Part shown: positions 1 through 8,726 of the stretch, in pieces
How the letters are laid out: each line of letters begins with the position of its first letter
How positions within the stretch are numbered: position 1 is the stretch's first letter
Source: JANQMY01 sp965227095
Lineage (GTDB): Bacteria > Pseudomonadota > Alphaproteobacteria > JANQMY01
NCBI GenBank assembly: GCA_965227095.1
Contig: CBDDFL010000002.1
Location: forward strand, 310,001-374,000
Direction of reading: 5' to 3'
Length of the DNA stretch: 64,000 nucleotides
Notes under the pieces: model-generated
Told to the model about the DNA's origin: nothing
Seen by the model: only the letters and a program-made list of their open reading frames with translations
Database searches by the model: none
Program-made: the position numbers and the translations under genes

Positions 1-1
1 C

Positions 2-433
2 ATCTATCAGCTCACTCAGGAATTCGGTCACGTGTCAGCCGAACGGGTCTTGTCCGGGCCCGGCTTAGAAACCCTTTATGCTGCGTTGTCCGCGCTCGAC
101 GGGCAGGTGCGGGACGCCAAACCGACGGCGGTGGATATTGTGGGCGCGGCCCGGCGCCGGAACGACCCCCACGCTCTCGAGGCCGTGCAGCTTTTCACCG
201 GGTGGATCGGGGCTGTGGCCGGAGATCTAGCATTGACCTTTGGGGCCACCGGCGGTGTTTATTTAGCGGGCGGCATTCTTCCCCAATGGGGGGATCTGTT
301 CGATGGGGAGCTGTTTCGCCGGCGGTTCGAACTGAAGGGCCGGTTCAACACCTATCTTGATCCCATGCCCACCTATTTGATCACCGCCAAGGATGTGGCC
401 TTGCGCGGCCTTGCAACGATGGCGCGCGCCTAG
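2..433 (+). CDS. glk: Glucokinase, C-terminal part (5' end outside window)
   Basis: The open frame enters from the left edge; its first in-window residues EFGHVSAERVLSGPG match the glucokinase segment following the substrate-binding region (E. coli Glk has nearly the same FGHVSAERVLSGPGL). About 143 residues are present, covering the C-terminal lobe with the GGVYLAGGI glycine motif and the KGRF segment near the end. Glk phosphorylates glucose with ATP in the cytoplasm. A GTG at position 32 lies inside the conserved motif and is not the real start. The stop codon TAG overlaps the stop codon of the convergent ggt gene (shared CTAG). Confidence 0.93.
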   Translation: MYQLTQEFGHVSAERVLSGPGLETLYAALSALDGQVRDAKPTAVDIVGAARRRNDPHALEAVQLFTGWIGAVAGDLALTFGATGGVYLAGGILPQWGDLFDGELFRRRFELKGRFNTYLDPMPTYLITAKDVALRGLATMARA

Positions 434-2190
434 TTGGCCTGATCGCTGAGCGCCACGCCCTCCCGTCGTGGGTCGGCGCCCCCTTCCAAACTGCCATCGG
501 GCAGCACGCGAATGCCATGCAGGCCGCTGTTCAGCCGACGGACTTTAATGTCATGCCCCAGCCGTTTTAGCTCAGGCGCCAGATCCACAATGGTCGTGCC
601 TTCTTCCAATTCGGTCACGCCGTTGCGGTTGATATGGTGGGGCAGGGACACGGCGGCTTGCATGTCCATGTTCCAATCCATCAAGGCAATGAGGGTTTTG
701 GCCACATAGGTGATGATGCGGCTGCCGCCGGGGGAGCCTATAAGGGCGAACAGGTCACCGTCTTCATCAAACACCAGCGTGGGCGACATGGAACTGCGGG
801 GCCGTTTCCCGCCATCCGGCGCATTGGCCACTTTGCGGCCATCGACCACGGGTGCTAGGGAAAAATCCGTCAACTGATTGTTGAGAATAAAGCCGCCGGC
901 AATGAGATGGCTGCCAAAAACAAATTCCACGGTTGTCGTCATGGACACTGCGTTGCCATCGCCATCGATAATGCTGAAATGGCTTGTGGATGGTGCTTCG
1001 CGGGAGGTGTGGGGGCTGAAACGAGACTCCTTCTTCAAAGGTGTGCCCGGCTTCGCGGTCCCAAGCGTTTTTGTGGGGTCGATCTGTTTTGCACGTTCCG
1101 CCAGATAGGTTTTATCCAGAAGCGCCTCTAAGGGAATGTCCACGAAGTCACTATCGGCGAGATACATGGCGCGGTCCGCATAAGCGAGGCGCGAGGCTTC
1201 CGAAATCAAATGGACCGCTTCAGTGGACGATGGCTTCAGCGCTGCCACATCAAACCCTTCCAGCAAGCTCAGGATTTGCATGACGGTTGCTCCGCCCGAC
1301 GACGGCGGTGGCATGCCACATACCGTGTAGCTGCGATAGGGCTGGCAAATGGCGTCCCGTTTCTTTGGTTTGTATGTGGCAAGGTCATCCAATGTCATGG
1401 CGCCTGGATTGGCCGGGGCGTTTTGAACGGCGGCGACGATCTTTTCCGCAAGCTCGCCTTTGTAAAAAGCCGATGGTCCTTCCGCTGCGATCTTGCGCAA
1501 GCTTGCGGCAAGCTCCGGGTTTTGTAGAAGGTGTCCGGTGGGATAGGCCTTTCCTTCGTCATCAAAGTAAAGCGCTTTGCCGGCCGGACTTTCCGCGAAG
1601 CCGGGGGCCAAATTGATCAGGAAATGCAGGCGGGGTGAAACCTCGAAGCCGTTTTCCGACAAGTCGATGGCGCGCTCGAAAAGGTCCGCCCACGGCAAAC
1701 GGCCGTGTTCTTTATGGGCCGTCGCCAACATGGCAATGGCACCGGGGACGCCGACGGACCGGCCGCTTTTCACAGCCGTCAAGAAATCGAAGGGCTTGCC
1801 ATTTTCGTCGAGAAACAGTTCAGGCGTTGCGGCTGCCGGCGCTACCTCGCGCCCATCATAGGCGGTCACTTTGTCGGTCTTTGGCGACCAATGCATGAGG
1901 AAGGCGCCGCCACCGATGCCGGAGGATTGCGGTTCCACCAAGGTCAGAACCGCTTGCACGGCGATGGCTGCGTCTACTGCGGAGCCGCCTCTTTTTAGAA
2001 TGTCGAGACCCGCTTGGCTTGCCAGTGGGTTGGCGGAACTCACCATTTGGGGGCCGTCCCCCTTGGGGGCTTCCGATTGGCCCTGGAACGGCACCCAATC
2101 TGGGATCGTCGGTGTGCTGCTGCAGGCACCAAAAAACAGAGTGGCCGTCAGCAAAGTGACCAAGCGCAAGAGCAATGACATCAATTTCAT
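430..2190 (-). CDS. ggt: Gamma-glutamyltransferase, probable lipoprotein
   Basis: Encodes 586 aa. An N-terminal hydrophobic signal ends in FFGACSS, a lipobox-like site with Cys about residue 22, so the protein is probably anchored in the envelope; the -3 Phe is not ideal. The large-subunit region carries SSGIGGGAF; the autoprocessing nucleophile is Thr402 in the TSHFS motif, giving a small subunit of about 185 residues that contains the GSPGGSRIIT oxyanion/binding segment. The family cleaves and transfers gamma-glutamyl groups of glutathione. The frame stays open far upstream (to 2865), but that part runs antisense to the next gene and the signal peptide fixes the start at 2190. Divergent from the S58-type hydrolase, 57 bp apart. 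Confidence 0.93.
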   Translation of the reverse strand: MKLMSLLLRLVTLLTATLFFGACSSTPTIPDWVPFQGQSEAPKGDGPQMVSSANPLASQAGLDILKRGGSAVDAAIAVQAVLTLVEPQSSGIGGGAFLMHWSPKTDKVTAYDGREVAPAAATPELFLDENGKPFDFLTAVKSGRSVGVPGAIAMLATAHKEHGRLPWADLFERAIDLSENGFEVSPRLHFLINLAPGFAESPAGKALYFDDEGKAYPTGHLLQNPELAASLRKIAAEGPSAFYKGELAEKIVAAVQNAPANPGAMTLDDLATYKPKKRDAICQPYRSYTVCGMPPPSSGGATVMQILSLLEGFDVAALKPSSTEAVHLISEASRLAYADRAMYLADSDFVDIPLEALLDKTYLAERAKQIDPTKTLGTAKPGTPLKKESRFSPHTSREAPSTSHFSIIDGDGNAVSMTTTVEFVFGSHLIAGGFILNNQLTDFSLAPVVDGRKVANAPDGGKRPRSSMSPTLVFDEDGDLFALIGSPGGSRIITYVAKTLIALMDWNMDMQAAVSLPHHINRNGVTELEEGTTIVDLAPELKRLGHDIKVRRLNSGLHGIRVLPDGSLEGGADPRREGVALSDQAN

Positions 2191-2247
2191 CCGTCTTCTT
2201 TCAGTCTCGATTTGACCGCAATGGGCGGCCCGTCCTATATGCGGCTC

Positions 2248-3270
2248 ATGTTTAAGCCAGGATCGCGCAACCTTATCACCGATGTGGATGGGATAAAGGT
2301 GGGCCATGCACAAGATGCAAAAGTGCTCACCGGGACCACTGTTCTTGCCGCGGACCGCCGCTTGACCGCGTCGGTCGATGTGCGCGGGGGCGGGCCGGGC
2401 ACGCGCGAGACCGATGCGCTCGACGCGAGCTGCCTGGTGGACGATGTGGATGCCATTGTGTTGTCCGGCGGCTCGTCTTATGGCCTGGCGGCAGCGTCCG
2501 GTGTGGCGGCGAAGCTGGGGGCGCGGGGGCAGGGATTCCAGATCCCCGGGGCGCCGCGCGTGTCGCCCATCGTTCCGGCGGCGATCCTGTTTGATATCAG
2601 CAATGGCGGAGACAAGGACTGGGGCGAACACCCACCCTATGACGCGCTGGGGCGGGACGCCCTGGATGCTATCTCCAACGATGTTGCGTTGGGCAATGTA
2701 GGCGCCGGGCTCGGCGCGAAAGCCGGGGCCTATAAAGGCGGGATCGGCAGTGCCTCGGCGGTTAGCGACACTGGCCTGAAGGTCGGGGCGTTGGTGGCGG
2801 TCAATCCATTCGGCTCGCCGGTGATGCCGGGCAGCACGGCGTTTTGGGCCTGGCCGTTCGAACAAGAGGGTGAGTTCGGCGGCGCCCGCCCCTCAACTGG
2901 CGCCACAAGCTCGATGGGCTTGCCGGATGACACCAAAGCCGGGGCCGCGCCGTCGCCGGGCGCCAACACCACCATCGGCATTGTCGCCACCAATGTGGCG
3001 CTGACCCCGTCGGAACTAAAGCGTGTGGCCATGATGGCTCATGACGGCTATGCCCGCGCCATCCGCCCGATCCACACCATGGGCGATGGGGATGTGGTGT
3101 TCGCCGTGTCCACCGCCGACCTGGAAGGTGAAGAGCCGCGCGCAGGCGCTGTGTCGATTATCGGATCCCTCGCGGCTGACTGCATGGCGCGCGCCATTGC
3201 GCGGGGCGTTTATGCCGCGGAGTCTATTGGCGGCATGCAAAGCTATCGCGACCTATTCGGCGTCGCTTAG
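2248..3270 (+). CDS. P1 family (DmpA/NylC-type) Ntn self-processing hydrolase
   Basis: About 340 aa beginning MFKPGSRNLITDVDGIKVGH, the usual N-terminus of the family, so ATG 2248 is preferred over upstream in-frame starts at 2212 (TTG), 2221 and 2239. The SGGSSYGLAAASG segment and the self-cleavage site GAN/TTIG are visible; cleavage before Thr241 would expose the catalytic N-terminal threonine. The family includes aminopeptidase DmpA (Ser nucleophile) and nylon-oligomer hydrolase NylC (Asn-Thr cleavage); the Asn-Thr site here is closer to NylC. The natural substrate cannot be told from sequence. Its stop overlaps that of the convergent DASS gene. Confidence 0.87.
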   Translation: MFKPGSRNLITDVDGIKVGHAQDAKVLTGTTVLAADRRLTASVDVRGGGPGTRETDALDASCLVDDVDAIVLSGGSSYGLAAASGVAAKLGARGQGFQIPGAPRVSPIVPAAILFDISNGGDKDWGEHPPYDALGRDALDAISNDVALGNVGAGLGAKAGAYKGGIGSASAVSDTGLKVGALVAVNPFGSPVMPGSTAFWAWPFEQEGEFGGARPSTGATSSMGLPDDTKAGAAPSPGANTTIGIVATNVALTPSELKRVAMMAHDGYARAIRPIHTMGDGDVVFAVSTADLEGEEPRAGAVSIIGSLAADCMARAIARGVYAAESIGGMQSYRDLFGVA

Positions 3271-4718
3271 TTTCCGAATACAATCGGTACCAGGAACGTC
3301 GCTGCGGCTCCGATGGCGAACAGGGCCAGCAGGTTCATGTAAATGCCCGCGCGCATCATGTCGCGAATGACCAGACGTTCGGACCCGAACATGATCGCAT
3401 TGGGCGGCGTTGCCACCGGCAGCATAAAGGCGCAGCTGGCCGCCATGGCCGCGGGGGCCGCCAATGTGAGGGGCGCGATGCCAGCGCCATCCGCGACGGC
3501 GGCGATCACCGGCAAAAACGCGGCGGTGGTGGCCAGATTACTGGTGATCTCGGTCAGCAGAATGACGACGCCCGCGATCAACAAAACAAACAGTACCGGA
3601 TGCAGGATGGAGGCATCTCCCAATTGCGCGCCCAACCAGGCGGCAAGACCTGTCTTGCTGATGGCGCTGGCCAGGGACAGGCCGCCCCCAAACAGGATCA
3701 GCACGCCCCAGGGTACTTTTCGTGTGTCATCCCAAATCAAGAGATTACGTGTAGGCGCCACAGGCCCCGCTGGTATAATGAACAGCAAGATCCCCGCGGC
3801 AATCGCGATGCCAGGGTCGGATAGACCGGACAGGCCGGGAATGTCCGACAGGAGGGGGCGCGCCATCCACAACAGCGCAACGCTTGCGAACACCAGGCCG
3901 ATGCGCCATTCGGCCGATGATGTGGCCCCCAATTCATCGCGCGCTTTGCGCAACACGTCGTGCCCCATGCCGGGGGCTGCCGATGGGCCGCTTCGAAAAA
4001 CAATCTGTGTCAGGACGAACCAGCACACCGGCAGCAAGATCACCACCACGGGCATGGCCAGCAGCATCCATTGGGCAAAGCCAATTTCGATATCGTAGGT
4101 TTCCTGGAAGAAGCCCGACAGAAACGCGTTTGGCGGTGTGCCCACCAGTGTGCCCATGCCGCCGATACTGGCCGCATAGGCAATCCCCAAGAGCAGGCTG
4201 GTGCCGAAGGCGGTACGCGCCGGTGCCCCGTCGGTTTCTTGCTCGCCGGTCACCACAGCAATCACGGACAAGGCGATGGGCAGCATCATCATGGCGGTGG
4301 CTGTGTTACTGATCCACATGCTTAAGAAGGCCGTGGCCAACATGAAGCCCGCCACCAGGCGGCTTGGCCCCGCGCCTGTCCTCACGGCGATGTTGAGCGC
4401 GATGCGCCGATGCAGGTCCCAACGTTGCATGGCGGCGGCCACCAGAAAGCCGCCTAGAAAAAGATAAACCAGCGGATTGGCATATGGGGCCGCGGCATCC
4501 CGTATGGGCATGATCCCTAACAAGGGGAACAGCGCCAAGGGCAGCAAAGCGGTGGCGGATATGGGAATGGCTTCGGTGGTCCACCAAATGGCCATCAACA
4601 TGGCAACGGCGAGGGCGCGCCATGCTTCCGGCGGCAAGCCATCGGGCGGCGGCACCACCAAAATACCGGCGCCCACCAGAAGACCGGCAATAAGTCCGAT
4701 GGGAAGGCGCGTCGGCAC
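3267..4718 (-). CDS. SLC13/DASS family sodium:anion symporter
   Basis: 483 aa, almost entirely hydrophobic with 11-12 predicted membrane segments. It carries the paired DASS signatures: SNTATAMMMLP in the first half and TSNLATTAAFLP in the second, which form the sodium/carboxylate sites in family structures. Likely imports dicarboxylates or a similar anion with Na+; substrate unknown. It starts with GTG at 4718, 18 nt after the upstream lipoprotein gene on the same strand, with AAGG about 11 nt upstream. Both genes probably share a leftward transcript. Confidence 0.87.
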   Translation of the reverse strand: MPTRLPIGLIAGLLVGAGILVVPPPDGLPPEAWRALAVAMLMAIWWTTEAIPISATALLPLALFPLLGIMPIRDAAAPYANPLVYLFLGGFLVAAAMQRWDLHRRIALNIAVRTGAGPSRLVAGFMLATAFLSMWISNTATAMMMLPIALSVIAVVTGEQETDGAPARTAFGTSLLLGIAYAASIGGMGTLVGTPPNAFLSGFFQETYDIEIGFAQWMLLAMPVVVILLPVCWFVLTQIVFRSGPSAAPGMGHDVLRKARDELGATSSAEWRIGLVFASVALLWMARPLLSDIPGLSGLSDPGIAIAAGILLFIIPAGPVAPTRNLLIWDDTRKVPWGVLILFGGGLSLASAISKTGLAAWLGAQLGDASILHPVLFVLLIAGVVILLTEITSNLATTAAFLPVIAAVADGAGIAPLTLAAPAAMAASCAFMLPVATPPNAIMFGSERLVIRDMMRAGIYMNLLALFAIGAAATFLVPIVFGN

Positions 4719-4736
4719 GTCTTTGATGGCCTTGGA

Positions 4737-5543
4737 TCAGTTACCGCGGACCGTTGGTTCCAATTGGCGCAGATCGTTCTGGGCCTTGCTAATGAACCGT
4801 TCTTTTTCGTCCACAAGGGGGGCAATGCGGGACAACAGGGCTGAAATGCTGCTTTCGGTTTCCGCGATGTTCGCTTTCAGAACGCCAAGCTGTTTGGCGT
4901 CTTCCGATGCAATGGCGCTGTCGGACGGCAATTGTTCTTTCAATTGGGCCAGATTGGCCTGCTCGCTCTTAAGCGAGGCGGACGCCGCACTGAGGCCATT
5001 GAGATCTGACGTCACCTGATTAAGCGCGGATTGGGTTGTGTTCCATTGCCCGGTCAGCACCGGGTCACCGGCCACGGCCCCTGCGTCCAACTGACTCACC
5101 AGGGCGGTTTGCGCAATTTCATATTGGGCAATGTTGCGCAGATGCCGGTTCTGGATTTTGGAGAACTGCTGCTGGCTGATGGCGGCGCGCGACACCACGG
5201 CCTGCAAATTTTCTTGTGTGCTGGCGATGGTCAGGCCCGCGGGCGTGTTGCTGGGCCGCACCGGCGCAAGGGTCGCAGCCTGTGTTTGAGGGGCGGCAGC
5301 TGAGTCCGCGCGACGTTCCTGGGTGGTGCTTTGGGTTGCCGCCGTTCGGTAATCGTCGCGTTTCTTGACGTTTTCACGGGGGCGCAGACCGCCAACACCT
5401 TGTTTTGAAATCTTTTTTCCGGACGAACTGCGGGCCGACGCGCCCGTGTCGCCGCGCTCGAAAACGTCTTCCACCGTGCCGCACGCCGACAGGCTCAAAG
5501 AAAGCACTGTCGCCAGGCCTACAATTGTCAATCTACCAAACAT
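4737..5543 (-). CDS. Coiled-coil lipoprotein of unknown function
   Basis: 268 aa. The N-terminus MFGRLTIVGLATVLSLSLSAC is a good lipoprotein signal with lipobox LSAC. A low-complexity stretch rich in Ser, Gln, Thr and Ala follows (to about residue 110), then a long Gln/Ala/Leu-rich helical region with heptad character (SQQQFSKIQ; LKSEQANLAQLKEQL; LKANIAETESSISALLSR). ATG 5543 has an AGAAG Shine-Dalgarno just upstream; the frame's extension to 5591 precedes the signal peptide. No domain recognised; probably a periplasmic or outer-membrane anchored structural protein. Confidence 0.78.
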   Translation of the reverse strand: MFGRLTIVGLATVLSLSLSACGTVEDVFERGDTGASARSSSGKKISKQGVGGLRPRENVKKRDDYRTAATQSTTQERRADSAAAPQTQAATLAPVRPSNTPAGLTIASTQENLQAVVSRAAISQQQFSKIQNRHLRNIAQYEIAQTALVSQLDAGAVAGDPVLTGQWNTTQSALNQVTSDLNGLSAASASLKSEQANLAQLKEQLPSDSAIASEDAKQLGVLKANIAETESSISALLSRIAPLVDEKERFISKAQNDLRQLEPTVRGN

Positions 5544-5728
5544 GCTTCTTTTGCCCCCAGAATCGAGTTCACGCGCCGCCCAATGCGGCATCCTGTTGGA
5601 GATAGCACAATCCGCCGTAAAAGAGGAAGCGGGCGCTTGCCTTCTGGAAAGTGACCCGCTAATGTCGCGCGCTTTCGGAGCGGCCTCTTCGACCGCTCAT
5701 GTCAGTCTTTGACCGACACGGCATTTAG

Positions 5729-5805
5729 GCGCCGGTAGCTCAGCTGGATAGAGCACTAGACTACGAATCTAGGGGTCGGGAGTTCGAATCTTCCCCGGCG
5801 CGCCA
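5729..5805 (+). tRNA. tRNA-Arg (anticodon ACG)
   Basis: 77 nt folding as a complete cloverleaf: acceptor GCGCCGG pairing with CCGGCGC, D-arm GCTC/GAGC, anticodon arm CTAGA-CTACGAA-TCTAG with ACG at its centre, variable GGGTC, T-arm GGGAG-TTCGAAT-CTTCC, discriminator G and genomically encoded CCA. The AT-rich fic region begins right after its 3' end. Confidence 0.96.
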
Positions 5806-5848
5806 TTCTTTTGGTGACTGAGTAAGTAATTGAATCGCTTATCCTTTA

Positions 5849-7006
5849 TCAGACAGGTTCTGTGCCTGCGCTGAGGATGCCGAGATAGCGTTCGTATACG
5901 AATACTTTGTTTCTATCCTTGCCTGTTATTTCTTTCACTATTCCCAACTCTTCAAGCAGCCTCAGGTTTCGAAGCACGGTTGGTAGTTTTATATCGCACT
6001 CGATCATGACCCGCTTCGTGTTGACGAGTGGTCGTTCCCGCATAAGTGCGTGGATGGCTAGTGCGGATGAAGTCGACTTTCCTGAGGTTTGAATTTTCGC
6101 TCGATCTTCTTCAAATACGCTTACGATCGCAGTGGCAGCTTGGGTTGCTTGCGTTGCTGTCTCGACGACCCCCTCAAGGAAGAATTCGATCCAATCTTCC
6201 CAGTTCCCATTTTCGCGCACCGATTGTAGCAAGCTGTAGTAGTCATCTCGGTTGGTTTTGAGATAGAGGCTTAAGTAAAGAATAGGGTCTTGGAGTATTC
6301 CTTCGACACAAAGAATGAATGTGATCAGTAAGCGTCCTAACCGCCCATTGCCATCAAGAAACGGATGAATGGTTTCGAATTGGTGATGCGCTATGGCAGC
6401 TTTCACCAATACAGGCAGTTGGACTGTCTCGTCATGGAGAAATTTTTCGAATTCATCCAGGCATTCCATGAGGTGTTCAGGAGGTGGTGGAACAAAGGTG
6501 GCGTTTCCCGGCCTGGTACCACCAATCCAGTTTTGTGATGTCCTAAATTCTCCTGGAGATTTTTGGTTCCCCCTGGCGTTACTCATAAGATGTTGGTGAA
6601 TTTCTTTCAGCAGTCGGAGCGAAAGAGGGAGTTCTTCCAGGCGTGCCAACCCATGATTCATTGCTGCCACATAGCAAGAAACTTCAGTGACGTCGTCCGT
6701 TAAGGCACCCGCAACTTCATCCGTTTCAAAAAGAAGCAGATCAGAAAGCGATGATTGTGTGCCTTCTATTTGGGATGAAAGAACGGCTTCTTTGCGCACA
6801 TACATGTAGAGGAACAAATACGCGTCTGGGAGTACCATGCGCATGCCATCTAGTCTGCCCAGTGCCGCATTTGCCTTGTCTAGGAGTGGGTATAAGCGCC
6901 CCATTTCTATCGGCGGGTTTGGCGGCAGTGGATTTGGTATATATGCTTTGTATTGCTCGCCACCGACGATTGAACTGTTTACATACCGTCCAATTCTCGC
7001 ATTCAT
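5849..7006 (-). CDS. Fic family protein (AMPylator-type) with C-terminal winged helix
   Basis: 385 aa. The Fic core has the canonical catalytic loop HPFLDGNGR at residues 214-222. An N-terminal inhibitory helix motif SSQIEG sits at 77-82, the class II arrangement in which a Glu in cis blocks ATP. The C-terminal ~80 residues look like a winged helix (LPTVLRNLRLLEELGIVKEI), common in stand-alone Fic regulators. Fic enzymes transfer AMP to hydroxyl side chains of target proteins; target unknown. Base composition is visibly more AT-rich than the neighbours and the gene sits directly downstream of a tRNA, suggesting horizontal acquisition. A strong dyad lies upstream of its start. Confidence 0.92.
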   Translation of the reverse strand: MNARIGRYVNSSIVGGEQYKAYIPNPLPPNPPIEMGRLYPLLDKANAALGRLDGMRMVLPDAYLFLYMYVRKEAVLSSQIEGTQSSLSDLLLFETDEVAGALTDDVTEVSCYVAAMNHGLARLEELPLSLRLLKEIHQHLMSNARGNQKSPGEFRTSQNWIGGTRPGNATFVPPPPEHLMECLDEFEKFLHDETVQLPVLVKAAIAHHQFETIHPFLDGNGRLGRLLITFILCVEGILQDPILYLSLYLKTNRDDYYSLLQSVRENGNWEDWIEFFLEGVVETATQATQAATAIVSVFEEDRAKIQTSGKSTSSALAIHALMRERPLVNTKRVMIECDIKLPTVLRNLRLLEELGIVKEITGKDRNKVFVYERYLGILSAGTEPV

Positions 7007-7070
7007 GGGAAAAGCCTTTATGTAACAAAATTCTCTTATTTCGTTAGTTATAGGTGGCTTGATTACATGA

Positions 7071-7098
7071 ATGATAGCTAATACGCGTTAACTATCAT
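7071..7098. promoter_or_regulatory. Inverted repeat upstream of fic
   Basis: ATGATAGCTAA, 6-nt spacer TACGCG, TTAACTATCAT: 10 of 11 bases pair. It lies 65-92 bp upstream of the fic start. On the fic strand a TATAAC hexamer follows about 20-25 nt downstream of the dyad, so it could be an operator or activator site for fic. The binding protein is unknown. Confidence 0.5.
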
Positions 7099-7391
7099 TT
7101 CAGGGCGATTTTGTTACTAGCCAGTGGGAGCATTGTCAAATAGAGCTATGTTCGCCGTTGGCCGGTGTTGATCTTGCTGTTCAAGTATGCCGTTCCAATC
7201 GCCGAATTCTTCCCAACATTGGTTCAAAGTTTTGTCGTCTAGGCGCGCCACTTTTTGCCCAACTCATCCTAGAGACAATTGGAATATCGGTCTTGATGGC
7301 TGCTGCCGGGCACCCGACCTTGCCCGATTAGTTTATCGTGACATGATGGAAGTCTCGACGGACAACACATGACTCATAGGATATCTCCCCA
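7099..7391. other. Intergenic stretch without recognised gene
   Basis: Between the fic dyad and the DUF1801 gene I see only short open frames without recognisable protein features. The 9-bp GGCGCGCCA at 7242-7250 repeats the tRNA-Arg 3' end (5797-5805); this may be chance because it is a GC-rich palindrome-based word. Confidence 0.4.
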
Positions 7392-7748
7392 ATGGCTGAC
7401 TTCGATGAGTTTTTGGACTCACGCGTCCAGCCCGGCGATCGCGCAATCGTGTTGCGCTTTTGCGATCAAATGACTGAGTTTGCCCCCGACGCAGTTCGTC
7501 GTATGCGGGGGGGAACTGAAAAATACTATTCAGTCCCGGTCTTCCGGTTGGCCAAAGATATTGTTGCAATCAGCCCGACTAAATCTGGTATCACCTTTTC
7601 TTTCACGCAAGGGGCGAGCTTTAGCGACCCATTCAGTTTGCTCGGCGGCACCGGAAAGCGGTCAAGAACAGTAAGAGTATCGAGTATTGAACACTATCCT
7701 GAGAAGGCGATGGCGCACTATATTAGACAGGCGATTGACCACGGATGA
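7392..7748 (+). CDS. DUF1801 (YdhG-like) domain protein
   Basis: 118 aa. The pattern YYSVPVFRLAKDIVAISPTKSGITFSFTQGASF followed by LLGGTGKRSRTVRVSSIE is the DUF1801/YdhG-YjbR-like signature of small cytosolic alpha/beta proteins of unknown biochemical role. The ribosome binding site is weak. It sits between the AT-rich fic patch and the normal-composition AEC gene, with no obvious operon partner. Confidence 0.75.
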   Translation: MADFDEFLDSRVQPGDRAIVLRFCDQMTEFAPDAVRRMRGGTEKYYSVPVFRLAKDIVAISPTKSGITFSFTQGASFSDPFSLLGGTGKRSRTVRVSSIEHYPEKAMAHYIRQAIDHG

Positions 7749-7778
7749 CGCCCGGCCATCATGTGGGTCCTAAACCCC

Positions 7779-8726
7779 ATGCCCGCTTCTCTTAATGCCA
7801 TCTTGCCTGTGATCGGCCTGATTGCCGTCGGGTATGTTGCCGTGCGCAGCGGCCTGTTCGCGCGCGATCAAGCGGACATTTTGAACCGCTATGTGTTCAC
7901 CATCGCGGCACCAGCCTTGTTGTTTCGAAACACGGCACTCACGGAAATTCCCGACGTCATTCCGTGGGGCCTTTGGATTTCATATTACGCGTCCATGCTG
8001 GGCTGCCTTGCTCTGGGAATGGGGGTGAGCCTTGTGTTGTCACCCACGCGGCGTCTGGCGGAACGCGTGATTATCGGTTTTGGCAGCGGGTTTTCGAACA
8101 CCGTGATGTTGGGCATTCCCGTTATCTTGACAGCTTTTGGGGATGCGGCGGGAACGCCCTTGTTTCTGATCCTGGCCTTTCATGGCCTGATCATCTTTTC
8201 CACCACAACCGTGCTGCTGGAATTCGCGACCAACCGCGCAACGGGATTGCGCGATACATTGCCGGCGGTCTTGCGGTCCTTGTCCGGTCAACAGGTGGTC
8301 ATCGCCCTTGCAGCCGGCGTTGTGTGGAGCTTGCTGGGGTTAGGACTTGCGGAACCGGTGGATCAATTCCTCGATGTGCTGGGACAGTCCGCCATTCCCG
8401 TGGCCCTTGTCGCCGTCGGCGGCACGTTGGCGACGGTAGAAGTGCGGCGCAGCCTTGGGGTTGCAGGCTATGTGAGCGTCATGAAATTGATCGTTCATCC
8501 ACTGATTGCCTTCAGCCTGGCGACCTATGTGTTTGACCTTGCGGGCTTGTGGGTGGCGGTCATCACGGTCCTTGCGGCTATGCCGACGGGCGTGTTCACA
8601 AGTGTGTTCGCCAATCGCTATGACGCAGCGCCGGGGGCGGCCTCCAGCACGATCACCATCACCACGCTCTGCGCCGCCGTGACGGTGCCGATCTGGCTTA
8701 GTCTGTTCGCGGAATATCTTCGTTAG
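7779..8726 (+). CDS. AEC family (auxin efflux carrier-like) permease
   Basis: About 315 aa with ten hydrophobic segments in two repeated halves. Family features: the N-terminal ILPVIGLIAVGYVAVRSGLF, the unwound GFSNTVMLGIPV crossover region in the first half, and PTGVFTSVFANRYD in the last helices. Members export or import organic anions such as malate; substrate unknown here. ATG 7779 is preferred to ATG 7761 because it begins the first helix naturally. Its 3' end overlaps the convergent DUF4166 gene by 29 nt. Confidence 0.87.
   Translation: MPASLNAILPVIGLIAVGYVAVRSGLFARDQADILNRYVFTIAAPALLFRNTALTEIPDVIPWGLWISYYASMLGCLALGMGVSLVLSPTRRLAERVIIGFGSGFSNTVMLGIPVILTAFGDAAGTPLFLILAFHGLIIFSTTTVLLEFATNRATGLRDTLPAVLRSLSGQQVVIALAAGVVWSLLGLGLAEPVDQFLDVLGQSAIPVALVAVGGTLATVEVRRSLGVAGYVSVMKLIVHPLIAFSLATYVFDLAGLWVAVITVLAAMPTGVFTSVFANRYDAAPGAASSTITITTLCAAVTVPIWLSLFAEYLR

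Noticed and set aside
2191..2865. N-terminal extension of the ggt frame
   Set aside because: Overlaps the divergent hydrolase gene and would place the signal peptide in mid-protein.
7242..7250. GGCGCGCCA as tRNA-derived attachment site
   Set aside because: Nine GC-rich palindromic bases without matching T-arm spacing and no integrase; kept only as a weak hint in the island finding.
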